Positions 1 to 6,515 of a stretch of DNA of 7,611 nucleotides are shown here, piece by piece. The translations under genes were made by a program, and so were the position numbers. The notes under the pieces are model-generated. The model ran no database searches and was not told the origin of the DNA. It saw nothing but the letters and a program-made list of their open reading frames with translations. Where the stretch lies: NCBI GenBank assembly GCA_021286965.1, contig JAJTBK010000340.1, positions 1-7,611 of the forward strand, written 5' to 3'. How positions within the stretch are numbered: position 1 is the first letter of the stretch; each line of letters begins with the position of its first letter. The DNA is from Comamonadaceae bacterium (lineage in GTDB: Bacteria > Pseudomonadota > Gammaproteobacteria > Burkholderiales > Burkholderiaceae_C).

Positions 1-1351
1 CGCCGTCGAGGTGCAGACGCAGCAGGAGCTCTGGAACACGCAGCTGCAGCAGCTGCGCCAGCGCCTGCAGCGGCTGCAGGCGCTGCCCGGGCAGGATGCG
101 GCCTGGCCAGCGGCCATGGCCAAGGTGCAGGAGGGGCTGCAGGCGTACGAGGCCGGGTTGGCGCCGATTTTTGCCCGGGTCGCCAGCACCGAGCTCGACA
201 CCGTCGTCGCCGCTGCCTACGCCGAGCAGTTCCAGGGCCAGGTGCAGGAGGTCGATGCGCAATTGGCGCAACTGGCCGCACAGGCGCGCACGCGCATGGA
301 GGCGGCGCAGGCGGCGCTGGAGCAGCGCACCGCACTCATGGCGGTGCTGATGGCGGCGGCCGTGGTGCTGGCGCTGCTCGTGCTGCTGCCGCTGACGCTG
401 TCGAGCGTGCGGGCGCTGACGCGCTCGCTGGCGCAGGCGCGTGCACTGGCCGAGCGCATTGCCGCCGGCGACCTGACGCAGGATGCTGTGGCCCAGGCAG
501 GCGATGAGCTCGGCCAGCTGATTGCCGCCATGGGCCGGATGCAGCAGGCGCTGCGCGAGCTGGTGGGCCAGGTGCAACAGGCGGCGGGCAACATCTCCAC
601 CGCCAGCGCCGAGATCGCTGGCGGCAATCAGGACCTGAGCCTGCGCACCGAGCAGGCGGCAAGCAATTTGCAGCAGACGGCGGCATCCATGGCGCAGCTG
701 ACGGCGAGCGTGCAGCAAAGCGCCGAGGCTGCGCACACTGCCAGCGGTTTTTCCGGCGCCGCCGCCGGCGTTGCCGAGCGCGGCGGCGCCGTGGTGCAGC
801 AGGTGGTGCAGACCATGGGTACGATTTCCGAAAGCTCGCGGCGGATCGGCGACATCACCGGCGTGATCGACTCCATCGCCTTCCAGACCAACATCCTGGC
901 GCTGAACGCGGCGGTCGAGGCCGCGCGCGCTGGCGAGCAGGGACGGGGGTTTGCCGTCGTCGCCGCCGAGGTGCGGCAGCTGGCACAGCGCAGCGCCGAG
1001 GCGGCGCGTGAAATCAAGGGCCTGATCCAGACCTCGGTGCAGCGCGTCGATGGCGGCGCCCGCCTGGTGGGCGAAGCGGGCACCACCATGGCCGAGATCG
1101 TCGCCGGCGTGCAGCAGGTGACGGGGGTGGTCACCGAGATCAGCACCATGGCGGCCGAGCAGGCACAGAGCATCGGCCAGGTCGGCGCGGCGGTGCAGCA
1201 GCTCGACCAGATGACGCAGCAAAACGCCGCCCTGGTGGAGCAATCAGCGGCCGCCGCGCAGTCGCTGCGCGACCAGGCCGTGGTGCTGGAGCAGTCGATC
1301 CGGCGCTTTCGGCTCGCCGACGGCGTGCGCGCACCGGCGCGCCTTCAGTAG
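1..1351 (+). CDS. Methyl-accepting chemotaxis protein (5' end outside window)
   Basis: Inner-membrane chemoreceptor that senses a ligand and controls the CheA kinase through CheW. The frame is open to the left edge; residues below count from the GTG at 11, which is only the first start-like codon and not the true start. The first transmembrane helix is missing. Residues 1-105 are a Gln/Ala-rich helical sensor segment, presumably periplasmic. A membrane helix spans about 108-132, a HAMP linker about 131-185, and the cytoplasmic signalling domain about 205-430. The hairpin tip is textbook ([20 protein letters not shown] at 291-310, then GRGF). Two sites fit the methylation consensus: [10 protein letters not shown] at 217-226 and [10 protein letters not shown] at 406-415. 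No NWETF-like CheR/CheB tether ends the protein. Its ligand cannot be inferred. The stop overlaps the convergent ruvC stop by 7 bp. Confidence 0.96.
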   Translation, partial: AVEVQTQQELWNTQLQQLRQRLQRLQALPGQDAAWPAAMAKVQEGLQAYEAGLAPIFARVASTELDTVVAAAYAEQFQGQVQEVDAQLAQLAAQARTRMEAAQAALEQRTALMAVLMAAAVVLALLVLLPLTLSSVRALTRSLAQARALAERIAAGDLTQDAVAQAGDELGQLIAAMGRMQQALRELVGQVQQAAGNISTASAEIAGGNQDLSLRTEQAASNLQQTAASMAQLTASVQQSAEAAHTASGFSGAAAGVAERGGAVVQQVVQTMGTISESSRRIGDITGVIDSIAFQTNILALNAAVEAARAGEQGRGFAVVAAEVRQLAQRSAEAAREIKGLIQTSVQRVDGGARLVGEAGTTMAEIVAGVQQVTGVVTEISTMAAEQAQSIGQVGAAVQQLDQMTQQNAALVEQSAAAAQSLRDQAVVLEQSIRRFRLADGVRAPARLQ

Positions 1352-1905
1352 CTGCGCCCGCCCTTGTACATGGCGTGCTGGCGCCGCTGCAGCGGCGTGG
1401 CCGCGCCCAGGCGCGCCAGGGCGGCGCCCGCGTGCGCGTGCGTAATGGCCAGGCCCAGGGCGTCGGCCGCGTCCGGGCCGGGCAGGCCGGGCAGCTGCAG
1501 CAGGCGGCGCACCATCTCCTGCACCTGGGCCTTGGCGGCGCGGCCGTGGCCGACCATGGCTTTTTTCATCTGCAGCGCGGTGTATTCGGCCACCGGCAGG
1601 CCGGCGTGCACCAGGGCGGTGAGCGCGGCGCCGCGCGCCTGGCCCAGCAGCAGGGTCGATTGTGGGTTGACGTTGACGAACACGATCTCCACCGCCGCCG
1701 CCTCGGGCTGGTAGCGCTGGGCCACTTCGCTGATGCCGTCGAACAAAATTTTCAGCCGCCCCGGCAAATCCCCCAGCGCCACGCCGCTGCCGGCGCCGGT
1801 GGTGCGGATGGTGCCGCTGGCGACGTAGACCAGCTGCGGGCCGTGCGCATCCACCACGCCAAAGCCGGTGGTCTGCAGGCCGGGGTCGATACCGAGGATG
1901 CGCAT
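1345..1905 (-). CDS. ruvC: Crossover junction endodeoxyribonuclease RuvC
   Basis: Resolves Holliday junctions by paired nicks, working with the RuvAB branch-migration motor in recombinational repair; cytoplasmic. The 186-residue product is close to the usual length of about 170-180. The RNase H-fold start MRILGIDPG carries catalytic D7. The other acidic residues are E73 (in VEIVFVN, with F76 at the position of the junction-probing Phe of E. coli RuvC), D145 and D148 ([10 protein letters not shown]). The start was chosen at 1905 because the family begins at this motif; an in-frame ATG at 2025 would add 40 unrelated residues and run into mtgA. The upstream sequence is an A-tract ending in GAG only 3 nt before ATG, a short-spaced ribosome site. 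ruvA and ruvB are not in the window; ruvC is the last gene of the minus-strand cluster. Confidence 0.97.
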   Translation of the reverse strand: MRILGIDPGLQTTGFGVVDAHGPQLVYVASGTIRTTGAGSGVALGDLPGRLKILFDGISEVAQRYQPEAAAVEIVFVNVNPQSTLLLGQARGAALTALVHAGLPVAEYTALQMKKAMVGHGRAAKAQVQEMVRRLLQLPGLPGPDAADALGLAITHAHAGAALARLGAATPLQRRQHAMYKGGRSY

Positions 1906-1910
1906 TTGCT

Positions 1911-1954
1911 CTTTTTTTAATAGCTGCAGACGCTTGCCTGCATTAGGGTATTTG
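1911..1954 (+). repeat. Weak third copy of the element between mtgA and ruvC (copy C)
   Basis: The gap between mtgA and ruvC carries an AT tract followed by AGCTGC (1922-1927), three bases, and CGCTT (1931-1935), in the same order and spacing as in copy A, then a TTT tract. The part after CGCTT is 7-8 nt shorter than in copy A, so this is a degenerate or partial copy. TGCAG (1925-1929) and CTGCA (1938-1942) form a short inverted repeat. The element covers the mtgA stop codon, and its A-tract on the minus strand lies at the ribosome-binding position of ruvC. Confidence 0.35.
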
Positions 1955-2650
1955 CGAATTCGACATGCGTCCCAAGAGGGCGCGGGCACGCGTTGCCAGG
2001 TAGGCCGACTGCGGTGTTTTCTCAAACCGCTTGGGCGCGGGCAGCATCACGGCCAGGCGGGCGGCCTCGGTCGGGGTGAGGGCGCTGGCGCTTTTGCCAA
2101 AGTAGTGGCGCGCGGCGGCTTCGGCGCCGAACACGCCTTCGCCCCATTCGACGCTGTTGAGGTACAGCTCCAGGATGCGGCGCTTGCTCAGCAGCCGCTC
2201 CAGCGCCAGGGTCAGCAGCAGCTCCTGGCCTTTGCGCGCCATGCTGCGCTCGCCCGAGAGCAGCAGGTTTTTGGCCAGCTGCTGGCTGATGGTGGAGCCG
2301 CCGCGCAGCTTGGGTGGGTGGCGCGCGTCGGCGCGGGCGGCGGCGCGGGCGTTGCGTGCGCGGGCTTTTTCGATCGCGCCCCATTCGACGCCGTCGTGCT
2401 CGACGAAGCCATCGTCCTCGGCGGCGACGACGGCGCGCTTGAGGTGTTCGGAAATCTCACCATACGGGCGCCACTGCTGCGCCCAGGGAATGCGGCCCTG
2501 GCTGCGCCAGAGGGCGAAGGCTTCGGAGCGCTGAAAGCTGGTCGATGCCGGGTCGATCCAGGCCATGGCCGCCAGGCGCAGGACGAAGAACAGCTGCAGC
2601 CCGATGGCACCGAGCAGCAGCAGCGCCAGCCAGCGCCCCAGGGCCTTCAT
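1943..2650 (-). CDS. mtgA: Monofunctional biosynthetic peptidoglycan transglycosylase MtgA
   Basis: GT51 glycosyltransferase that polymerises lipid II into glycan strands at the periplasmic face of the inner membrane, without a transpeptidase domain. The 235 residues match the usual length (E. coli about 242). A single N-terminal anchor spans about 7-29. GT51 motifs appear in order: [12 protein letters not shown] (76-87, with E78 the expected catalytic Glu), [15 protein letters not shown] (117-131), RKGQE (139-143) and [19 protein letters not shown] (157-175). Between the first two lies an Ala/Arg-rich stretch, 94-114, probably a surface loop. The ATG overlaps the aroE stop in ATGA and has no clear Shine-Dalgarno sequence, so translational coupling to aroE is likely. 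The last codons (NSQIP) are AT-richer than the rest and run into a repeat-like element. Confidence 0.97.
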   Translation of the reverse strand: MKALGRWLALLLLGAIGLQLFFVLRLAAMAWIDPASTSFQRSEAFALWRSQGRIPWAQQWRPYGEISEHLKRAVVAAEDDGFVEHDGVEWGAIEKARARNARAAARADARHPPKLRGGSTISQQLAKNLLLSGERSMARKGQELLLTLALERLLSKRRILELYLNSVEWGEGVFGAEAAARHYFGKSASALTPTEAARLAVMLPAPKRFEKTPQSAYLATRARALLGRMSNSQIP

Positions 2651-3477
2651 AGCAGGGCGCGCAGCTCGGCCAGCACCTGCGCCGTCGGCGGGCGCAGGCC
2701 GCGCCAGAGGGCGAAGGCTTCGGCCGCCTGCTCGACCAACATGCCCAGGCCGTCGCGCCCCTGGGCGCCGTGCTGCGCCGCCCAGGCCAGAAAGCCTTGC
2801 GCGGCGGCGCCGTACATCATGTCGTAGGCCAGGCTGCCCGGGCGCAGCACCTGCGCTGGCACGGGCACGTCGGCGCCGGCCAGGCTGCTGGCGCTGGCGT
2901 TGATGATGAGGTCAAAATCCTGCTCTAGCGCTTGTATATCGAGCGCCAGCAGCTCTACTTTTTGTAGCGCGGCGAGGGTGCTGTGGGCTTGCACCAGGGC
3001 CTGGGCGCGCGCCAGGGTGCGGTTGACCACGACCAGGCGCCGGGGCCGGCGTTCGAGCAGTGGCGCCAGCGCGCCCGCAGCGGCGCCACCGGCGCCGATG
3101 AGCAGCACATCGCGCCCGGCCAGGGGCCGGCCGGCGCCGTGCTCGATGTCGGCCACCAGGCCCAGGCCGTCGGTGTTGTCGGCGTGGATGGCGCCGTCCT
3201 GAAAGCTCAGGGTGTTGGCGGCGCCGGCGAGCTGCACGCGCGCGCTGCAGCTATCGGCCAGTTGCGCCGCTTCGAGCTTGAAGGGCACGGTGACGTTGCA
3301 GCCGCGCCCGCCGCTGGCGGCAAAGGCGCGCACGGCGCTGGCAAAGCCGCCCAGCGGCACGAGCTGGGCCTCGTAGCGCAGCGCCTGGCCGGTGAGGGCG
3401 GCAAAGCGCTGGTGAATCCAGGGCGAGCGGCTGTGGGCGATGGGGTGGCCCATCACGCAGTACGGGTCTAGGGGCAT
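2647..3477 (-). CDS. aroE: Shikimate dehydrogenase (NADP+) AroE
   Basis: Reduces 3-dehydroshikimate to shikimate in the pathway to chorismate and aromatic amino acids; cytoplasmic. The 276 residues match the family (E. coli 272). The substrate domain shows SRSP (16-19), NVTVPFK with catalytic K67, and NTDG with D103. The Rossmann domain has GAGGAA (128-133) and NRT (152-154), the latter typical of NADP preference. The C-terminus has GLGMLVEQAA (243-252) with Q250 at the substrate-binding Gln position. The start at 3477 lies 12 bp after the TonB-like gene's stop and no strong ribosome site is visible; the stop overlaps mtgA by 4 bp. Residues 171-189 are written in codons rare in the rest of the gene (CTA, CAA, AAA, GTA, ATA, TTT) and coincide with a repeat element; the length there still fits the family, and the fold should be intact. 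Confidence 0.97.
   Translation of the reverse strand: MPLDPYCVMGHPIAHSRSPWIHQRFAALTGQALRYEAQLVPLGGFASAVRAFAASGGRGCNVTVPFKLEAAQLADSCSARVQLAGAANTLSFQDGAIHADNTDGLGLVADIEHGAGRPLAGRDVLLIGAGGAAAGALAPLLERRPRRLVVVNRTLARAQALVQAHSTLAALQKVELLALDIQALEQDFDLIINASASSLAGADVPVPAQVLRPGSLAYDMMYGAAAQGFLAWAAQHGAQGRDGLGMLVEQAAEAFALWRGLRPPTAQVLAELRALL
2911..2966 (-). repeat. Interspersed palindrome-like element inside aroE (copy B)
   Basis: Read on the minus strand, this begins with the same 25-nt core as copy A and ends in TTTTGAC. It can form a hairpin: CTGCT (2920-2924) pairs with AGCAG (2948-2952) and GCGCT (2928-2932) with AGCGC (2942-2946), around a 9-nt loop, with 3 and 1 unpaired bases between the two stem parts. 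It encodes AroE residues 171-189 just before the conserved DLIINAS strand. The stretch is marked by CTA, GTA, ATA, CAA and AAA codons in a gene that otherwise uses CTG, GTG and GCG. Confidence 0.55.
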
Positions 3478-3489
3478 GGCGCTGGTGGC

Positions 3490-4365
3490 TTAGGGCTTGG
3501 CGCTGGCGGTGCCGGCGCTGGCCTGCAGGGTTTGGTCGCGGGTGAACTTGAAGCGCGAGACGACGGCGATCTGGTCGGCGCGCCGGCGCATGTCGCTGCT
3601 GAAGCGGCCAAACGGGCCGCTGGCGCGGGCGATGGCCTCGGCGCGCCGGTCGAGCTGGGGGTTGCCCGAGCCTTGCACGACCTCGGTGCCGAGCACCTTG
3701 CCGTCGTGGTTGACGGTGACGATCATGACCAGCTCGCCGTAGAGCTTCTTGCCGCCTTGCTCGGGGAAGTTCTCGGTGCCCTTGTCCTCGATCTTGCGGC
3801 GCAGCGCGTCGTAGTAGACGGCGTAGGCTTCCTCGCGCGTGGCCGGGCTGATGTAGCGCTTTTTCGGGCGCGCGTTTTCTTCGTTGATGCGTTTTTCGAT
3901 CTCGGCCAGGAGCTTGAGCAGCTGGCGCCGCTTGGCTTCCTGCGCCGCCTGCTCGCTGCGCTCGCTCGGTTGCGGCTGCTGCTCGGGCTTGGGCAGGCGC
4001 GCCACCTGCTCGCGCAGCTGCGCCAGCAGCAGGGTTTGTTCCTCGTGCATGGCGTCGAGCTGGCGCTGGGTTTCCTCGAAGTCTTCGCCCACGGTGGTGA
4101 GTGCGGCGTAGGGCAGGGGGCTGCTGGCGCGGCCCTTGTCGGCGTCGCCGCCGCCGGCGAGGTTGGTTTGCGCAATCGCCTGTGCCTTGTCGGGCGCTTC
4201 GGTGGATTTGGCGTTGACGAGGATGACTTCGAGTGGCGTGTCCTCGAACACGCGGTTGAAGCCCTCGGGATCGACGAAGCGCACCGTCAGCAGCGCAGCG
4301 TGCACCAGCACGGAAAAGCCCAGCGCCAGTTGCAGGGTGGAGAAGCGAAGCAGGAAGGCGGGCAT
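3490..4365 (-). CDS. TonB-family energy transducer
   Basis: Envelope-spanning protein expected to carry proton-motive-force energy from an ExbB/ExbD-type motor to outer-membrane receptors. It has 291 residues. One N-terminal membrane helix (about 10-30) contains S18-x3-H22, the SxxxH motif through which TonB and TolA engage their motors. Residues about 95-165 are rich in Glu, Gln, Arg and Lys and probably form a coiled coil, interrupted by a short Pro-rich piece (125-133), instead of TonB's long Pro-rich spacer. The C-terminal domain (about 176-276) begins with an ATREEAYAVYYDALRRKIED segment and GTENFP, followed by GELVMIVTVNHDGKVLG, as in betaproteobacterial TonB proteins. No exbB, exbD or receptor gene is nearby, so its partner system is unknown. 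A TolA-like role is possible. Its ATG is 6 bp past the upstream RNase stop, with no obvious Shine-Dalgarno sequence. Confidence 0.88.
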   Translation of the reverse strand: MPAFLLRFSTLQLALGFSVLVHAALLTVRFVDPEGFNRVFEDTPLEVILVNAKSTEAPDKAQAIAQTNLAGGGDADKGRASSPLPYAALTTVGEDFEETQRQLDAMHEEQTLLLAQLREQVARLPKPEQQPQPSERSEQAAQEAKRRQLLKLLAEIEKRINEENARPKKRYISPATREEAYAVYYDALRRKIEDKGTENFPEQGGKKLYGELVMIVTVNHDGKVLGTEVVQGSGNPQLDRRAEAIARASGPFGRFSSDMRRRADQIAVVSRFKFTRDQTLQASAGTASAKP

Positions 4366-4371
4366 GGTCGG

Positions 4372-6444
4372 TCAGGCGGCAGGGGTGTCGGCGGGGGGCG
4401 TATCGGCCTCGTTCACGTCCAGGGCGATGGCGATGGCGCCGGTCACGGCCTCGTCGTCGTCCTCGCTCAGGGGGCCGTCGTCGGCGCTGGTCGTGGGGTC
4501 GTCCAGGCGTTCGAGCACCGTGCCGGCGATCTCCAGCGTAATCAGGTCGATGGCGCCGAGCTGCACGCGCACACGCGCGCCGCGCTCGCACTGCTGCGCC
4601 CCCAGCACCGGCAGCACCAGCGGCAGGTGGTCGGCGCGCACCAGGATTTCACCGCCGCTGCGCGCGTCCTTGATGACGGTGGCGGTCAGTTCGGTGAGCT
4701 GGTTTTGCTGCAGGTATTGGAGCGTCCAGAAGCGCTCCATGCCCGATTGGTAGCCGTTGTAGGCGCTGTAGGTGGTGTCAAAGCTGCTGATGATGGCAAA
4801 CAGCTCGGCGTCCTTGGGCTTGAAGGGCGCGGCCAGCGCGGCGGTCTTGCCGTGGCGCACGCAGGCGATGACTTGCCACTGGTTGACCAGATCGACGTAG
4901 CGGCGCAGCGGCGAGGTGGCCCAGGTGTAGCACTTGACGCCCATGCCGGCGTGCGGCAGCGCCTTCGTGCTCATGCGCACCTTGATGCCCGGCGCCAGGC
5001 TTGCCTGGCTGCGGTAGATGCCGGGCACGCCGTGCTCGGCCAGCATCTGGCCCCAGTGGCTGTTGGCGACGATGGCGGCCTCGGCCACGATCAAATCGAG
5101 CGGCGCGCCGCGCTGGCGCGTGCTGATTTCCACCGTTTCATCGCCCTGGGGCACGTCCTTGCCGTTGCCGTGCAGGCGGAAGTTGTAGTCCGGGCGGTTG
5201 AAGGTCTCGGGCTTGCCGCGCACGGCCTCGCGCCCGGCTTTCAGGTGGCGTGCCAGGCGGTATAAAAATGAGAGCTGCTCGCGCTTTCCCAGCAAGGCTT
5301 GGGGTGTGTTTTCATGCTCAAAATCGGGGTCTTGCAGCCAGGCTTCGGTGACGATGTGGTCGAGCTGGTCGTGGCGCAGGTTGACCTCGACGGGCACGCG
5401 CTCCAGGCGCGTTTCGGTGGCGGTGACGGCGAGCGTCGCCTCGTCGTAGGTGACGTAGAGCGAGACGGCAGGGTTGGCGCGGCCCTCGTCCAGGGTGTAG
5501 ATCTGCACCACCTCGGGCGGCAGCATCGTCACCTTGTAGCCCGGCATGTAAACCGTGGACAGGCGCGTGCGCCCGAGCTTGTCGAGCTCGCTGCCCGGCG
5601 CAATCGCCAGGCCCGGGGCGGCGATGTGGATGCCCAGCGTGACGCTGCCCGTGCCCAGGCCGGTGACGGAGAGCGCGTCGTCGATCTCGGTGGTTTGCGA
5701 ATCGTCGATGGAATACGCCTGCACCGGCGCCAGCGGCAGGTCGGCCGGCGGCTGCGGCGCGGCGAGCTGCGGGAAACCCGTGCCCTTGGGGAAGTTCTCG
5801 AACAAAAAGCGCTGCCAGTGAAACTGGTAGGCCGAGGTGATGGCGCCGGCATCGTGCAAAAGCGCCAGCGGCGCCAGGTGCGTGCTGCGGCTGGCCTCGA
5901 CCACGGCCTTGTACTCGGGCGCGTTCTTGTCGGGGCGGAACAAGATTTTGTAGAGCTGCTCGCGGATGGGCGCTGGGCACTGGCCGGCAGCCAGTTCGCC
6001 GGCCCAGGCCCCGATCTGTGCCTGGATTTGCTTTTTCTTCTCGATCGCTGCCAGGGCCTGCTGCAGCACCTCGGCGCTGGCCTTTTTGAAGCGGCCCTTG
6101 CCGGCGCGGCGGAAGTAGTGCGGTGCCTCGTACAGCGCCAGCAGCATGGCCGCTTGCTCGTGCACCGGGCAGGCGGCTGAAAAATAGTCGCGCGCCAGGG
6201 CGACGAAGCCAAATTCGTCCTCCGGGGCGAATTCCCAGGCCAGCGCCAGGTCGATGTCGGCGGCGCCGGCGCGTGCTTGCGCCAGCAGCTCGGCCGGGGC
6301 CGGCTTGTCAAACGGCAGCAGGATGTTGGCGGCCTTGACCTTGACCCGCTTGCCCGAATCGAGTTCGATTTGTGCCGAGGATTCGGCTTCAGAAAGGATG
6401 CGTCCGGCGAGGAATTTACCGGCGTCGTCAAACAATGCGTACAT
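4372..6444 (-). CDS. VacB/RNase II-family 3'-5' exoribonuclease
   Basis: Degrades RNA from the 3' end to nucleoside monophosphates; cytoplasmic. The 690-residue product carries the RNB catalytic domain, about 240-580. The metal-binding motif SIDDSQTTEIDDALS (245-259) aligns D247, D255 and D256 with E. coli RNase II D201, D209 and D210, while E253 stands where RNase II has D207. The ATSPLRRYVDLVNQ segment (509-522) supplies the conserved arginines near the active site. A small beta-type segment starts the protein (1-45). Residues 50-235 are largely helical and show no clear cold-shock repeats, so this looks like the RNase II-like branch with a helical or winged-helix N-terminus rather than classic rnb or rnr. 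An S1-like region (about 582-645) and an acidic tail (646-690) end it. Residues 373-395 coincide with a repeat element. It is the first gene of the minus-strand cluster. Confidence 0.92.
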   Translation of the reverse strand: MYALFDDAGKFLAGRILSEAESSAQIELDSGKRVKVKAANILLPFDKPAPAELLAQARAGAADIDLALAWEFAPEDEFGFVALARDYFSAACPVHEQAAMLLALYEAPHYFRRAGKGRFKKASAEVLQQALAAIEKKKQIQAQIGAWAGELAAGQCPAPIREQLYKILFRPDKNAPEYKAVVEASRSTHLAPLALLHDAGAITSAYQFHWQRFLFENFPKGTGFPQLAAPQPPADLPLAPVQAYSIDDSQTTEIDDALSVTGLGTGSVTLGIHIAAPGLAIAPGSELDKLGRTRLSTVYMPGYKVTMLPPEVVQIYTLDEGRANPAVSLYVTYDEATLAVTATETRLERVPVEVNLRHDQLDHIVTEAWLQDPDFEHENTPQALLGKREQLSFLYRLARHLKAGREAVRGKPETFNRPDYNFRLHGNGKDVPQGDETVEISTRQRGAPLDLIVAEAAIVANSHWGQMLAEHGVPGIYRSQASLAPGIKVRMSTKALPHAGMGVKCYTWATSPLRRYVDLVNQWQVIACVRHGKTAALAAPFKPKDAELFAIISSFDTTYSAYNGYQSGMERFWTLQYLQQNQLTELTATVIKDARSGGEILVRADHLPLVLPVLGAQQCERGARVRVQLGAIDLITLEIAGTVLERLDDPTTSADDGPLSEDDDEAVTGAIAIALDVNEADTPPADTPAA
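5261..5327 (+). repeat. Interspersed palindrome-like element inside the RNase gene (copy A)
   Basis: An AT-richer island in the antisense of RNase codons 373-395. Its core at 5261-5285 matches 21 of 25 bases of the reverse complement of 2942-2966 in aroE, sharing AGAGCTGCT and GCGCT. After a loop of about 11 nt both copies continue with CAAG, GCT and a TTTT tract 38-39 nt from the AGAGCTGCT start. On the coding strand it uses codons unusual for this gene (TTA, TCA, GGA, ACA, TTG, TTT). The encoded residues lie in a probable linker between parts of the RNB domain. From memory it resembles a short dispersed element of Comamonadaceae genomes; I could not verify this. Confidence 0.55.
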
Positions 6445-6515
6445 GGGCGCGATTGTCCCACGCGGGCGCTGTAGAGCTCTGTAACATGTTGGCAGCCATT
6501 GCCCCCGTTGCCATC
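6445..6515. promoter_or_regulatory. Divergent intergenic region, presumed promoters for the RNase cluster and the HDOD gene
   Basis: This 71-bp gap separates two divergently read genes and is the only place upstream of the five-gene minus-strand cluster, so both promoters should lie here or just inside the coding ends. I found no convincing sigma-70 -35/-10 pair on either strand; GACAAT (minus strand, 6457-6452) is the best -10-like hexamer but lacks a matching -35. Two perfect 8-bp palindromes sit 2 bp apart, AGAGCTCT (6473-6480) and AACATGTT (6483-6490). They could be operator half-sites or chance. Confidence 0.35.

Noticed and set aside
733..795. Frameshift or small deletion in the chemoreceptor near residues 240-258, where the usual RQAN segment is missing
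   Set aside because: Aligned by eye to typical chemoreceptors the length is unchanged; these are substitutions, with the flanking methylation and hairpin motifs intact.
1919..1945. Intrinsic terminator after mtgA
   Set aside because: The TGCAG/CTGCA stem is followed by an A-run, not a T-run, on the transcribed minus strand, so it cannot be a standard terminator there.
1906..2025. Longer RuvC start at the in-frame ATG at 2025
   Set aside because: The family begins at MRILGIDPG; the extra 40 residues are unrelated to RuvC and lie mostly inside the mtgA reading region.
1868..2827. A 319-codon plus-strand open frame opposite ruvC, mtgA and aroE
   Set aside because: It is antisense to three well-supported genes and Gly/Ala/Arg-rich without recognisable domains.
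3238..3275. Another copy of the interspersed element in the 5' half of aroE (GCTGCAGCTATCGG)
   Set aside because: Only a short GCTGC/AGCTATC-like match; the GCGCT arm, loop spacing and TTTT tract are absent and the codons are ordinary.
3532..5265. A 577-codon open frame on the plus strand opposite the TonB-like and RNase genes
   Set aside because: It is antisense to two genes with clear family motifs, is low-complexity in Gly/Ala/Val/Leu/His, and shows no domain. It arises from GC-biased third codon positions.
6435..6485. Upstream extension of the HDOD gene that might encode the missing kinase N-lobe
   Set aside because: The frame stays open upstream of 6486, but it only translates sequence antisense to the RNase start, with no glycine loop or conserved lysine.
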